Source: Alicyclobacillus hesperidum (lineage in GTDB: Bacteria; Bacillota; Bacilli; Alicyclobacillales; Alicyclobacillaceae). From it: DNA of 64,000 nucleotides. Shown piece after piece: positions 55,665 to 63,524 of the stretch; position 1 is the stretch's first letter, and each line of letters begins with the position of its first letter. The stretch spans positions 62,001-126,000 of the forward strand of contig NZ_FNOJ01000004.1 in the NCBI RefSeq assembly GCF_900107035.1. The letters run 5' to 3'. The notes beneath the pieces are model-generated. The model saw nothing but the letters and a program-made list of their open reading frames with translations. It ran no database searches and was not told the origin of the DNA. The position numbers were made by a program, and so were the translations under genes.

Positions 55665-55727
55665 AGACCATCAGCTCCGGGCGCAAGCGACCGACGTCGC
55701 CCGGGGACGCACAGAGGAGGTTGCCGC

Positions 55728-56264
55728 ATGGTGCTCTCAAGTAAGGACCTCAGCTACCGTGAAATCATGGCGAACGCGGTCTGTGGCCGGGGCAATAAAT
55801 ATGCGCAGACGACGTACACTGTACGTCCGACGCACCGGCCCAGCACAATTGGCGGTTGCTGGGTGATGAACCATGTGTACGAAGCCGAGTTGGTTGGCGA
55901 TTATGTCGAAGTTCGTGGCCGCTTTGATATCAACGTATGGTACTCGTACAACAACAATTCAGACACCGCGATCGCGAAAGAGACCGTCACCTATGTCGAA
56001 CAAATTGCTTTGCGTGATGTAGACGACGAATGTGTACGTGACTCGCGGGAAGTTCGTGTACACGTCGTACAAAGCCCGAATTGCCTGGATGCGACCTTGA
56101 CCGGGAACGGGTCGGAAGTGTTGGTTCGCGTCGAAAAGGAGTTAGGCGTTGAAATTATCGGCCAAACGAAGTTGTGCGTCATCACAGCCGACTTGGCCGA
56201 GAAAAAAGACGTGGATTTCTTTGAGGAAGAAAGCGTGCTGGAAGAAGTCGAGATCGAAGACTGA
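55728..56264 (+). CDS. cotE: Outer spore coat morphogenetic protein CotE
   Basis: 178 residues, close to B. subtilis CotE (181). Recognisable parts are Tyr-Arg-Glu-Ile-Met-x-x-Ala-Val-x-x-x-Gly, Pro-Ser-x-Ile-Gly-Gly-Cys-Trp-Val-Met-Asn-His, Phe-Asp-Ile-Asn-Val-Trp-Tyr-Ser-Tyr and Gln-Ser-Pro-Asn-Cys-Leu, and an acidic C-terminus. CotE builds the outer coat around the forespore. ATG seven bases after AGAGGAGG (55713-55720). In Bacillus cotE lies after ymcA; here it comes before miaB and heads a ligase cluster. Confidence 0.93.
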   Translation: MVLSSKDLSYREIMANAVCGRGNKYAQTTYTVRPTHRPSTIGGCWVMNHVYEAELVGDYVEVRGRFDINVWYSYNNNSDTAIAKETVTYVEQIALRDVDDECVRDSREVRVHVVQSPNCLDATLTGNGSEVLVRVEKELGVEIIGQTKLCVITADLAEKKDVDFFEEESVLEEVEIED

Positions 56265-56282
56265 AGCCGTGCGTTTCGAAAA

Positions 56283-56312
56283 AATGGGGCGACGTGTCGC
56301 CCCATTCTTCTG
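56283..56312 (+). terminator. Hairpin after cotE
   Basis: Perfect ten-base arms (56284-56293 and 56296-56305) with a tight loop, then TCTTCTGT. It probably reduces read-through from cotE into the ligase genes. Confidence 0.65.
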
Positions 56313-56336
56313 TCTAGGGCACTGGGGGTGAAGCGG

Positions 56337-57482
56337 ATGGAGAGCAAGAAACGCATCGTCCTGGCATTATACGTGGATGGCCCCATTGCGAAAGATCGGT
56401 TGTTTGGCGAACAGACCAAAATGTTTGAGGAACTCACTACATATGGTGACGATTGCGGTGTCACGGTGATCGTCCTCACGCCGGGCGATTTCTCTTCACG
56501 CCGCGGTTTTCGCTTCCAATCCGGACGCTGGGTGCGTGTGTCAGGTGTCGACCCTGACATCGTACTGCGTAGATCGGGGGTATTTACGCACAAACCTGTT
56601 TCGGCTGCGCGCGAGTTAACGGAGTTGCGAAAGAGTGGGTTACTGCACACGCTACCGCGACAAAGTGGGAACAAGTGGAGTTTGTACAGTTGGCTGAGTC
56701 GCGATCCGCTTGTGCGCTGTCACCTGCCACGCACGACACTTTGCACGAGCGGCAAACAGCTGTACGCGGCACTGCAGTCGCGCATGGACGTCTACCTGAA
56801 ACCGCCAGGCGGCTCGCGAGGGGTCTCCATCTATCACCTTGAGCGTCGCGGGCGCGATGTGGTCGCTACATGGGAACGCCGCCTTGTTGACCGGACGCTG
56901 GATCAAGTCAGTTCGGAGTTTCGCCCAGAAACGGAGACCATCACGCGATCCTTGCGCAATGAGGCAGCCTGCCTGGCCTTTTGGCAGGAAACCGGATTGC
57001 GTCGCGCCATCGTCCAAGATGCGGTGCAACTGCCTCGCAAAGATGGTGCGCCGTATGACTTTCGCTGGTTGGTTTGTGACAGCGAAGATCCTGTGATTGT
57101 GGCACGCGTCGGCAGGATGGGTAGGCGTGGTGCGGTGACCACCAACATTCACACAGGTGGGCAGGCGGTTTGTGCCGAGGATCTGGTCGAACTTGCCGTG
57201 GGGACAAAGCAGAGCGATGCGGTTCTACGCACCATGGACGAGGTAGCCACTCGCATTGCGCAAAGGTTGGGCGCACGTCACGGCCCGTTCGCAGAGGTCG
57301 GGATCGATCTCGCTGTGACCGAACAGGCCGATGTTTTTGTGTTTGAAGTCAACCCTACACCCGGCAGGCGCATGTTGCGTGTACTTGATGCAGATTTGCA
57401 CCGTCTGTCACTCGAATCGCTCATTGAATATGTTATCAAAGCCGCACGGCGTCGCGGCCAAAGTGCGGGAAGGGAGTCGTGA
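56337..57482 (+). CDS. YheC/YheD family ATP-grasp ligase, copy 1
   Basis: 381 residues. ATP-grasp enzymes join a carboxylate to an amine or thiol through an acyl phosphate. The nucleotide-binding Lys lies in Val-Tyr-Leu-Lys-Pro-Pro-Gly-Gly-Ser-Arg-Gly (near 153), Asp-Phe-Arg-Trp-Leu-Val follows and the metal site is Phe-Glu-Val-Asn-Pro-Thr-Pro (near 337). YheC/YheD proteins of Bacillus are annotated as endospore coat-associated; the substrate is unknown. The ATG at 56337 is seven bases after GGGGGTG, better than a GTG at 56328. The next gene starts three bases after the stop. Confidence 0.85.
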   Translation: MESKKRIVLALYVDGPIAKDRLFGEQTKMFEELTTYGDDCGVTVIVLTPGDFSSRRGFRFQSGRWVRVSGVDPDIVLRRSGVFTHKPVSAARELTELRKSGLLHTLPRQSGNKWSLYSWLSRDPLVRCHLPRTTLCTSGKQLYAALQSRMDVYLKPPGGSRGVSIYHLERRGRDVVATWERRLVDRTLDQVSSEFRPETETITRSLRNEAACLAFWQETGLRRAIVQDAVQLPRKDGAPYDFRWLVCDSEDPVIVARVGRMGRRGAVTTNIHTGGQAVCAEDLVELAVGTKQSDAVLRTMDEVATRIAQRLGARHGPFAEVGIDLAVTEQADVFVFEVNPTPGRRMLRVLDADLHRLSLESLIEYVIKAARRRGQSAGRES

Positions 57483-57485
57483 GCG

Positions 57486-58853
57486 ATGAATGGCAAACGA
57501 GCGCAGGTGCAAATTCAAACGTTTGACAGTTCGGAGGCCGTGATTCGGACACATCCTTCGTTTGGATGCCAGAGCACACAAATGGAATGCGCCTACGGCG
57601 GGCGTAAACTGACGGTGCGCTTGGTGCCAGATGCTCGAATCCCCGTCGACACCCTCGCGGTTAGCAAAACAGCCGCCCGAAGGCTTCGCTTAGCGGCCGA
57701 CGGGTGGACGTTTTACGCCACCGTTTCGGATAGTCAAATTCGGCTTGGCCCGCTTATTGGGATTCTCGCCAATCCGCGCTGGGACAAGGCAAAACAGACG
57801 CTGCGGCCAAGCGGGCAACTCGAGGGGTTGCGTAGAATGGTCGAGATTGCCGAGGAGCAAGGGGCCCGCTGCTTCCTATTCCATCTCACTGACATAGACT
57901 TGTCAAAGGGAAATGTGACGGGTTATACGCTCGATGATGGCAAGTGGGTGCGTCGACCGTTCCCGCTGCCCGATGTCATTTACGATCAGCTGGTATCGCG
58001 AAAAATCGAACGCGATCCGAAGTTGCAAGAAAAGCGGGCCGCGCTTTCCAAAAAGTATGGCAACAAGTTTTTCAACGACGGCTTCTTCGATAAATGGGAG
58101 GTGTACGAGTGGTTGCAGGATTCCGACGTTTCCAGCCACGTTCCGGAGACGATTCGACACCGTACATGGCGTGAAGCCATCGCGTTTGTCAACCGCCACT
58201 CGATGACCTTTTTAAAACCGCTACATGGCAGTCTCGGTCTTGGCATCGCCCGCTTTGTCAGGGCTCGCGACGGCAGCGTAGCTTACGAGTTAAAGCAGAG
58301 TGCACGTTCGGTGGTGCGTGGCAAAGGAGCTTCCGCAGCGGAGGTCCTCGAGGCGTTTCGCACGCGTTTGCGTCGACGGCCGTATATTTGGCAACAGGGC
58401 CTTGCACTCGCTACTTATAAAGGCCGTCCTGTCGACATTCGCATTCTTATGCAGCGGGATGAGAGTGGCGAGTGGAAGCGCACCAAGATGTTTGCACGCG
58501 TGGCGAAGTCGGGCGATTTTACGTCGAACCTAACCACTGGCGGCGATGCGATGACGGTTGACGCGGCGTTTTCCGAATGCCTGCCGAGTGCGGCGGATCG
58601 TAGACGGGCAAAGGCGCAGATTCGACGTTTGGCAAAAGAGGTAGCCGCCGCAGTGGAGGCAGGCTCGGGTCGCACATTTGGCGAACTTGGCATCGACCTT
58701 GGCATTGATCAGCAGGGGAAGGCCTGGATCATCGAAGTTAATTCGAAACCTCGAAAGGCGCCTCGGTCGGAAAAGGGAAGGCAGGACTTGGTCGATCTAT
58801 CGTTTCGACGTCCCATTGGCTACGCGATCTATCTGGCGCAGCAATCGTCTTAA
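57486..58853 (+). CDS. YheC/YheD family ATP-grasp ligase, copy 2
   Basis: 455 residues. An N-terminal beta-rich domain (about 1-95) of the YheD type precedes the ATP-grasp core. The Lys motif is Thr-Phe-Leu-Lys-Pro-Leu-His-Gly-Ser-Leu-Gly-Leu-Gly (near 241). Val-Asp-Ile-Arg-Ile-Leu-Met-Gln follows, and the metal motif is Ile-Glu-Val-Asn-Ser-Lys-Pro (near 416). All key residues look intact, so it should be active. It is tightly linked to copy 1. The sequence is clearly diverged from copies 1 and 3, which points to a different substrate or step. Confidence 0.87.
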   Translation: MNGKRAQVQIQTFDSSEAVIRTHPSFGCQSTQMECAYGGRKLTVRLVPDARIPVDTLAVSKTAARRLRLAADGWTFYATVSDSQIRLGPLIGILANPRWDKAKQTLRPSGQLEGLRRMVEIAEEQGARCFLFHLTDIDLSKGNVTGYTLDDGKWVRRPFPLPDVIYDQLVSRKIERDPKLQEKRAALSKKYGNKFFNDGFFDKWEVYEWLQDSDVSSHVPETIRHRTWREAIAFVNRHSMTFLKPLHGSLGLGIARFVRARDGSVAYELKQSARSVVRGKGASAAEVLEAFRTRLRRRPYIWQQGLALATYKGRPVDIRILMQRDESGEWKRTKMFARVAKSGDFTSNLTTGGDAMTVDAAFSECLPSAADRRRAKAQIRRLAKEVAAAVEAGSGRTFGELGIDLGIDQQGKAWIIEVNSKPRKAPRSEKGRQDLVDLSFRRPIGYAIYLAQQSS

Positions 58854-58886
58854 GGCGGTCGTTCGCGCAAAAGGGGGGAGTAGACC

Positions 58887-60341
58887 ATGGCATACTACCT
58901 GCTCCACAACAACCAGCCCTCTGCCAAACGTTTGATTGCTCACGTGCCCGAGCTCACGCGCTACGTAGCGAGCAATCGCGTGACAGACCGGGATGTGCTC
59001 CTGCGCTGGGGAGCAGTCGACGAGAGCGATCCGGTGCAAGGCGCCGTGTTAAACAGCAAAGATGCCATTGCCCGAGTCGCGTCGCGAGCGCAGATGGCCA
59101 AGTTTTTGCGACGCGTTGGCGTGCGCGTTGCCGCCCGCACGAATCGCGAAGGGATGCCCGCATCGTTTGGCCGGCAGTATCGGATCCCATTGTTTGACTT
59201 CGAGCCGCTTGGCTGTTTCCGTTCAGACTCTGGCGTCAATTGGACGCAGACGCGCATTTCTCGCATTCATGCCTCTTTCGACGAAATTTCACTCGATGCG
59301 GACAACCAAACCAAGCGCGCGACATACTTAGCGACGCGCACGATGCATGCGCTTGGACTGGATTTCGGTCTTGTCAGTATCGGTGTTTCGGATAAAGGTT
59401 TGCTGCAAGTGCTGGACGTGAGTGCGACGCCTATCTTGGAAGGGCGTTTACTGGAGTTGTACCGCGATGCCATCACGCGGTTTGTCGAACGCGAAGAACA
59501 GGCGCGCCGCGGTGGGACGACAAACCTTGTGTTAGGTACAGACGTCGAAGTGATGTTACGCAATGCCCAAGGGAAAATGGTTCTGGCAAGCAACTATTTT
59601 CCGCGTCGCGGGCGGATTGGGTGTGACGACCGGAGCGTCAATTTCGATGGCAAGCGGTTGCCCTTGATGGAGTTGCGTCCTGCACCCGACTCGCATCCGA
59701 ACGGACTCATCTTGAATTTGCGAGCGACCATGCGCGAAGCGAGCGAGAAAATCAACCGTGCGAACGTGGAGTGGCGCGCTGGCAGCATGCCGTTTCGTCC
59801 GTATTGCACAGGCGGCCACATCCATTTTTCTGGCGTGCCACTCTCGAGCCGACTCGTGAAGGCGCTCGATCACTATGTTGGGCTGCCACTGATGGCAGTG
59901 GAAGATCGCACGCGGGCAGGATGGAGGCGTCCTAAATACGGATTTCTCGGCGACGTGCGGCGCAAGGATTACGGGGGATTTGAGTACAGAACACCGGCCA
60001 GTTTTGTGTGCAGTCAAACGGCCACGGTGGCGGCGTACCACCTGGCGCATATGGTTGCGTTACATTACCGCGATCTGCCACTGTTCGACCTTTATTCTAC
60101 GCAGACACAGGTGGCCTTCTACAATGGGCAATTGCAAACCTTGCGCCCGCTTATCCTGCGCAACATCGAGGCATTGCGGATGCACAGCGCCTACGCCCAG
60201 TACCGGGAATATGTAGAACCCCTGTTCGCCATGGTCGAAGCAGGGCAGACGTGGGATGAAACGCGAGATGTCCGGCGCGAGTGGGATGTACCTTTGGTGC
60301 GTACGACACCGGCAAAGCGCCGGCTGCGCAAGGTTCGTTGA
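58887..60341 (+). CDS. Putative amidoligase: degenerate ATP-grasp-like N-terminus and glutamine-synthetase-like COOH-NH2 ligase
   Basis: 484 residues. The C-terminal part (from about 215) matches the phiEco32-like COOH-NH2 ligase type 2 pattern: Gly-Thr-Asp-Val-Glu-Val (near 217), Gly-Arg-Ile-Gly-Cys-Asp-Asp, Glu-Leu-Arg-Pro-Ala-Pro (near 261), Gly-Gly-His-Ile-His-Phe (near 308) and Gly-Phe-Glu-Tyr-Arg-Thr-Pro (near 363). These are the metal and ATP residues of GS-like ligases. Residues 1-200 resemble the pre-ATP-grasp/ATP-grasp of RimK-like proteins, but have no Leu-Lys-Pro motif and Leu-Asp-Val-Ser replaces Glu-x-Asn, so that half is probably inactive. ATG after AAGGGGGGAG. Confidence 0.8.
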   Translation: MAYYLLHNNQPSAKRLIAHVPELTRYVASNRVTDRDVLLRWGAVDESDPVQGAVLNSKDAIARVASRAQMAKFLRRVGVRVAARTNREGMPASFGRQYRIPLFDFEPLGCFRSDSGVNWTQTRISRIHASFDEISLDADNQTKRATYLATRTMHALGLDFGLVSIGVSDKGLLQVLDVSATPILEGRLLELYRDAITRFVEREEQARRGGTTNLVLGTDVEVMLRNAQGKMVLASNYFPRRGRIGCDDRSVNFDGKRLPLMELRPAPDSHPNGLILNLRATMREASEKINRANVEWRAGSMPFRPYCTGGHIHFSGVPLSSRLVKALDHYVGLPLMAVEDRTRAGWRRPKYGFLGDVRRKDYGGFEYRTPASFVCSQTATVAAYHLAHMVALHYRDLPLFDLYSTQTQVAFYNGQLQTLRPLILRNIEALRMHSAYAQYREYVEPLFAMVEAGQTWDETRDVRREWDVPLVRTTPAKRRLRKVR

Positions 60342-60385
60342 GCAGGCTTAGGTAGACACCAGTGCAGGGAAATGAGGTTCAAGCC

Positions 60386-61666
60386 GTGAGTAAAGAGATG
60401 AATGCGGAACTGATTTGGTTTCGTCAACATGGCGCCGTTACGCCGGCTGTCTACGTGGGCAACAGGCGTCCGCCATTCAAAGGTGCGTGGCCGGCGTCTG
60501 CCAAGTTCGCGCATGTCGACGGCAGATGGCCCATCCTGCAATCACTGCCAGAAGGCATCGTCTATCGAGCGCCAACGAGGCTTGCGATGAGTGGCAAAGA
60601 CGTTCATATCGTCGGCGAGGTGTACGCGATTTTGGCCGGCGAGGGGAAAGACGGCTTTGCCGGGGCGCGCCTCAATTTTCGCGATGTGATTGAGGCAGGA
60701 TGCAAGGCGGGGGTCTTCGTATACGTCGTGCCGACCACAGGCGTCCGTTTGCATGCCCAGTGGCAAGGCTATGTCCGGTTGGGCTATCGAAGATGGATTG
60801 CCTTGCCTGTGCCGCGTCCACAGGCAGTGTACAATCGCATTCCCACCCGCGCGTTGGAGGGGCGAGCAAGTACTGTTCGGGCTCGGCAGACGCTCGCGGA
60901 ATTGGCAATTCCAATGTACAATCCGTCGTATTTTCACAAGTCGCACATCTATGACATGATCCGTCGTCATGGCTTGGATGGCAATCTTCCCGACACGCGG
61001 GGCCGGCTGACCCGAGACGCGCTTGTGGCGATGTGCAGGCGCCATCAGGCGGTATATCTAAAACCTGCCGGTGGCAGCGTGGGTCATGGGATGATGCGCA
61101 TTGATACAATGCCTCACGGATATACCGTTGCTGTGTTGAAAGATGGGCGGACAGCTCATTTTACCGCGGCGGGAGACGACGAACTCTGGCGGATCGTCCA
61201 ACGTGAGAAGGTACGAGGCCAATATGTTCTGCAGGAAGCCATCCGATTGCTCGAAGTCGACGAAAAACCCTGTGACTTTCGCGTACTACTCCAAAAAAGC
61301 GCAGACACTTGGCGCGTCGTTGGCTACGGCGTGCGCGTAAGTGGCAAAGGGCGGATCACGACACACGTGCCTAATGGAGGTTCGATTGCCAACGCCAAAA
61401 CTGTGCTCAGGCAGGCGTTTGGCGGCGATGCCTCGCAGGTCGAGGCAGAATTGGAAGTATTTGTACTGCGGGCCGCACAGGCAATCGACACCGAGTATGG
61501 TGGCCGGCTCGGCGAGATGTCGATGGATATAGGTATCGATCCAACAGGTAAGCCGTGGTTTTTTGAGGCGAATGCAAAACCCATGAAGTTTGACGAACCA
61601 CAGATTCGATCCGCTTCGTTGACAGGCGTGATCGACCGGTTGCGCTATCTGGCCGGCCACAATTGA
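60386..61666 (+). CDS. YheC/YheD family ATP-grasp ligase, copy 3
   Basis: 426 residues. The N-terminal domain (about 1-165) is unlike the others in detail. The ATP-grasp core has Val-Tyr-Leu-Lys-Pro-Ala-Gly-Gly-Ser-Val-Gly-His-Gly (near 223), Cys-Asp-Phe-Arg-Val-Leu-Leu-Gln and Phe-Glu-Ala-Asn-Ala-Lys-Pro (near 393). Catalytic residues appear intact. I prefer the GTG at 60386, eight bases after GAGG, over GTG 60362 and ATG 60398. It is the last gene of the ligase group. Confidence 0.85.
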   Translation: MSKEMNAELIWFRQHGAVTPAVYVGNRRPPFKGAWPASAKFAHVDGRWPILQSLPEGIVYRAPTRLAMSGKDVHIVGEVYAILAGEGKDGFAGARLNFRDVIEAGCKAGVFVYVVPTTGVRLHAQWQGYVRLGYRRWIALPVPRPQAVYNRIPTRALEGRASTVRARQTLAELAIPMYNPSYFHKSHIYDMIRRHGLDGNLPDTRGRLTRDALVAMCRRHQAVYLKPAGGSVGHGMMRIDTMPHGYTVAVLKDGRTAHFTAAGDDELWRIVQREKVRGQYVLQEAIRLLEVDEKPCDFRVLLQKSADTWRVVGYGVRVSGKGRITTHVPNGGSIANAKTVLRQAFGGDASQVEAELEVFVLRAAQAIDTEYGGRLGEMSMDIGIDPTGKPWFFEANAKPMKFDEPQIRSASLTGVIDRLRYLAGHN

Positions 61667-61678
61667 CACAACGTCTGG

Positions 61679-61927
61679 TCACACAAGCGGCCAGGGCAGC
61701 GCAAAGCGGCGCTTGCCTTTTGTGATGGAGCGCAGTTGGTGAAACGGTATGTAATGCCACTTGCTGTCATACACCAGGATGGCTTGATGAGCGCGGATGA
61801 TTTTGTCGATATCCGGGAAATCGCTCGCGTAGGATAACTTGTCTGGCGCGACGATGGCGCCGTCAAACCGCTCTTCCTGATACGACGTATACACTTCGAA
61901 CGTTGGGATATTCAGCTTGTCCGACAT
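61679..61927 (-). CDS. Hypothetical small protein (orphan, minus strand)
   Basis: 82 residues, no membrane segment. I do not recognise it. The sequence includes Thr-Phe-Glu-Val-Tyr-Thr-Ser-Tyr-Gln-Glu-Glu-Arg-Phe-Asp-Gly and Trp-His-Tyr-Ile-Pro-Phe. A strong GGAGG lies seven bases before the ATG on the minus strand and a promoter candidate is just upstream, so it is likely a real gene. It converges on the last ligase gene and is divergent from miaB. Confidence 0.7.
   Translation of the reverse strand: MSDKLNIPTFEVYTSYQEERFDGAIVAPDKLSYASDFPDIDKIIRAHQAILVYDSKWHYIPFHQLRSITKGKRRFALPWPLV
61695..61721 (+). terminator. Terminator candidate after the ligase cluster
   Basis: GGCAGCGC (61695-61702) pairs with GCGCTTGCC (61709-61717) with one bulged base, then TTTT. 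It lies inside the 3' end of the convergent small gene. Confidence 0.45.
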
Positions 61928-61966
61928 TGCAATTCCTCCAAATACCGTGTGAGACGCTTACTGCTT

Positions 61967-61994
61967 ATGGTATCATGTAGGGATAGATGTGCAA
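61967..61994 (-). promoter_or_regulatory. Promoter candidate of the small minus-strand gene
   Basis: On the minus strand TTGCAC (61994-61989), 16 bases and TACCAT (61972-61967), with TG extending the -10. Confidence 0.45.
61968..61976 (+). promoter_or_regulatory. Extended -10 promoter candidate of miaB
   Basis: TG at 61968-61969 and TATCAT at 61971-61976. It shares bases with the divergent minus-strand promoter, so both cannot be bound at once. No good -35 is seen. Confidence 0.4.
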
Positions 61995-62030
61995 TGACAA
62001 CCGAATATACTTCGGACGGAGTGTTGAACG

Positions 62031-63524
62031 GTGGAAAATTTGATTAAATTGGCACGCGAAGGGCGCCTAGAGCAGGGGCTGGGTCTCACATTTGGGCAGA
62101 CACACAGGCCAAATCAGGCGCAGCGCGTGTCGTATGACATAGAGGAGCTTACAAAGAATTATCGTGTGGGCAGCAAAGCCGACGGTTCGCCGTACCGCTT
62201 TCAGATCCTGACCTATGGCTGCCAGATGAACGAGCACGATACGGAGGTCATGGCCGGGCTTTTAACGGCTATGGGGTATGAGGCGGCGTCATCGGAGGCG
62301 GACGCCGACTTTATCCTGTTTAATACCTGTGCTGTGCGCGAAAACGCGGAGGACAAGGTGTTCGGCGAAATTGGCCGCCTCCGCCCCTTGAAAAACCGCA
62401 ACCCTGAGTTGCTGTTTGGCCTCTGTGGCTGTATGGCACAGGAGGCGGGCGTGCAAAAGATGGTCCGCGAAAAGTTCCCTTGGGTCGATCTCGTCTTTGG
62501 AACACATAACATCCATCGTTTGCCCGCTCTATTGCATGCTGCGAAGGCATCGACAGAGACAGTGATGGAGGTCTGGGACAAGGCGCCAGAAACCGTTGAA
62601 GACTGGCCGAAGTTGCGCAAGGATAGCATTCGCGCCTGGGTAAATATCCAATATGGTTGCAACAAGTTTTGCACGTATTGCATCGTTCCTTATACTCGCG
62701 GTGTTGAACGCAGCCGCTTGCCAGAGGACATCGTCGCAGAAGTTGAGCAATTGGTTGCTGAAGGATTTCGCGAAATCACGCTGCTTGGACAAAATGTCAA
62801 TGACTATGGCGTCGACCTTGGTACCGTCAACTTTGCGCAGCTGTTGCGCCGGGTCAACGAAATTCCGGGCATTGACCGCATACGGTTTACCACCTCGAAT
62901 CCATGGAATTTTACGGATGAATTGATTGAGGCGATTGCGGAATCGGAGCACGTTGCGGAGCACATCCATCTGCCTGTGCAGTCAGGGAATAACGAAATTC
63001 TCCGCCGCATGAATCGGTCACACACGCGCGAGTACTATCTGAAGCTCGTGGACAAAATTCGCGCCAAAATTCCGAACGTGTCGTTAACGACCGACATCAT
63101 CGTCGGCTTTCCTGGGGAAACCGAAGCGCATTTCCAAGACACATTGGCTTTAGTGCGCGAGGTCGAATTCGACAACGCGTTTACGTTCATCTATTCGCCG
63201 CGCGAGAATACACCGGCTGCCAACTTCCCGGACAGTGCCACGGAGGCTGAGAAGAAAGACCGGTTGCGGCGTCTAAACGAAGTGCAGTACGAAATTAGCT
63301 TGCGCCACAATCAGGCGCTGCAAGGCAAAATCGTCGAAGTGTTGGTCGAAGGCGAGAGCCGAACCAACCGCGATGTGTTGTCGGGGCGCACGCGAGGCAA
63401 CCGTTTGGTGCTGTTTCCTGGGGACTTGTCGTTGCGCGGTCAACATGTGCAGGTGGAGATCACGGAGCCACAGACGTTTTTGCTCAAGGGTAGGTTGGTG
63501 CAAGCCAACGAGGTGGTATCGTGA
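62031..63524 (+). CDS. miaB: tRNA-2-methylthio-N6-dimethylallyladenosine synthase MiaB
   Basis: 497 residues. A radical-SAM methylthiotransferase acting on A37 of tRNAs. The N-terminal UPF0004 domain carries three cluster cysteines (Tyr-Gly-Cys-Gln-Met-Asn; Asn-Thr-Cys-Ala-Val-Arg; Gly-Cys-Met-Ala-Gln). The radical-SAM motif Cys-Asn-Lys-Phe-Cys-Thr-Tyr-Cys follows, then a C-terminal TRAM domain. GTG start with a GGAG about ten bases upstream. It overlaps ricA by four bases. Confidence 0.97.
   Translation: MENLIKLAREGRLEQGLGLTFGQTHRPNQAQRVSYDIEELTKNYRVGSKADGSPYRFQILTYGCQMNEHDTEVMAGLLTAMGYEAASSEADADFILFNTCAVRENAEDKVFGEIGRLRPLKNRNPELLFGLCGCMAQEAGVQKMVREKFPWVDLVFGTHNIHRLPALLHAAKASTETVMEVWDKAPETVEDWPKLRKDSIRAWVNIQYGCNKFCTYCIVPYTRGVERSRLPEDIVAEVEQLVAEGFREITLLGQNVNDYGVDLGTVNFAQLLRRVNEIPGIDRIRFTTSNPWNFTDELIEAIAESEHVAEHIHLPVQSGNNEILRRMNRSHTREYYLKLVDKIRAKIPNVSLTTDIIVGFPGETEAHFQDTLALVREVEFDNAFTFIYSPRENTPAANFPDSATEAEKKDRLRRLNEVQYEISLRHNQALQGKIVEVLVEGESRTNRDVLSGRTRGNRLVLFPGDLSLRGQHVQVEITEPQTFLLKGRLVQANEVVS

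Noticed and set aside
55393-55740. Overlapping open frames on both strands before cotE
   Set aside because: They run through the dipeptidase stop and terminator hairpin, lack start signals and have Arg/Pro/Ser-rich shadow composition.
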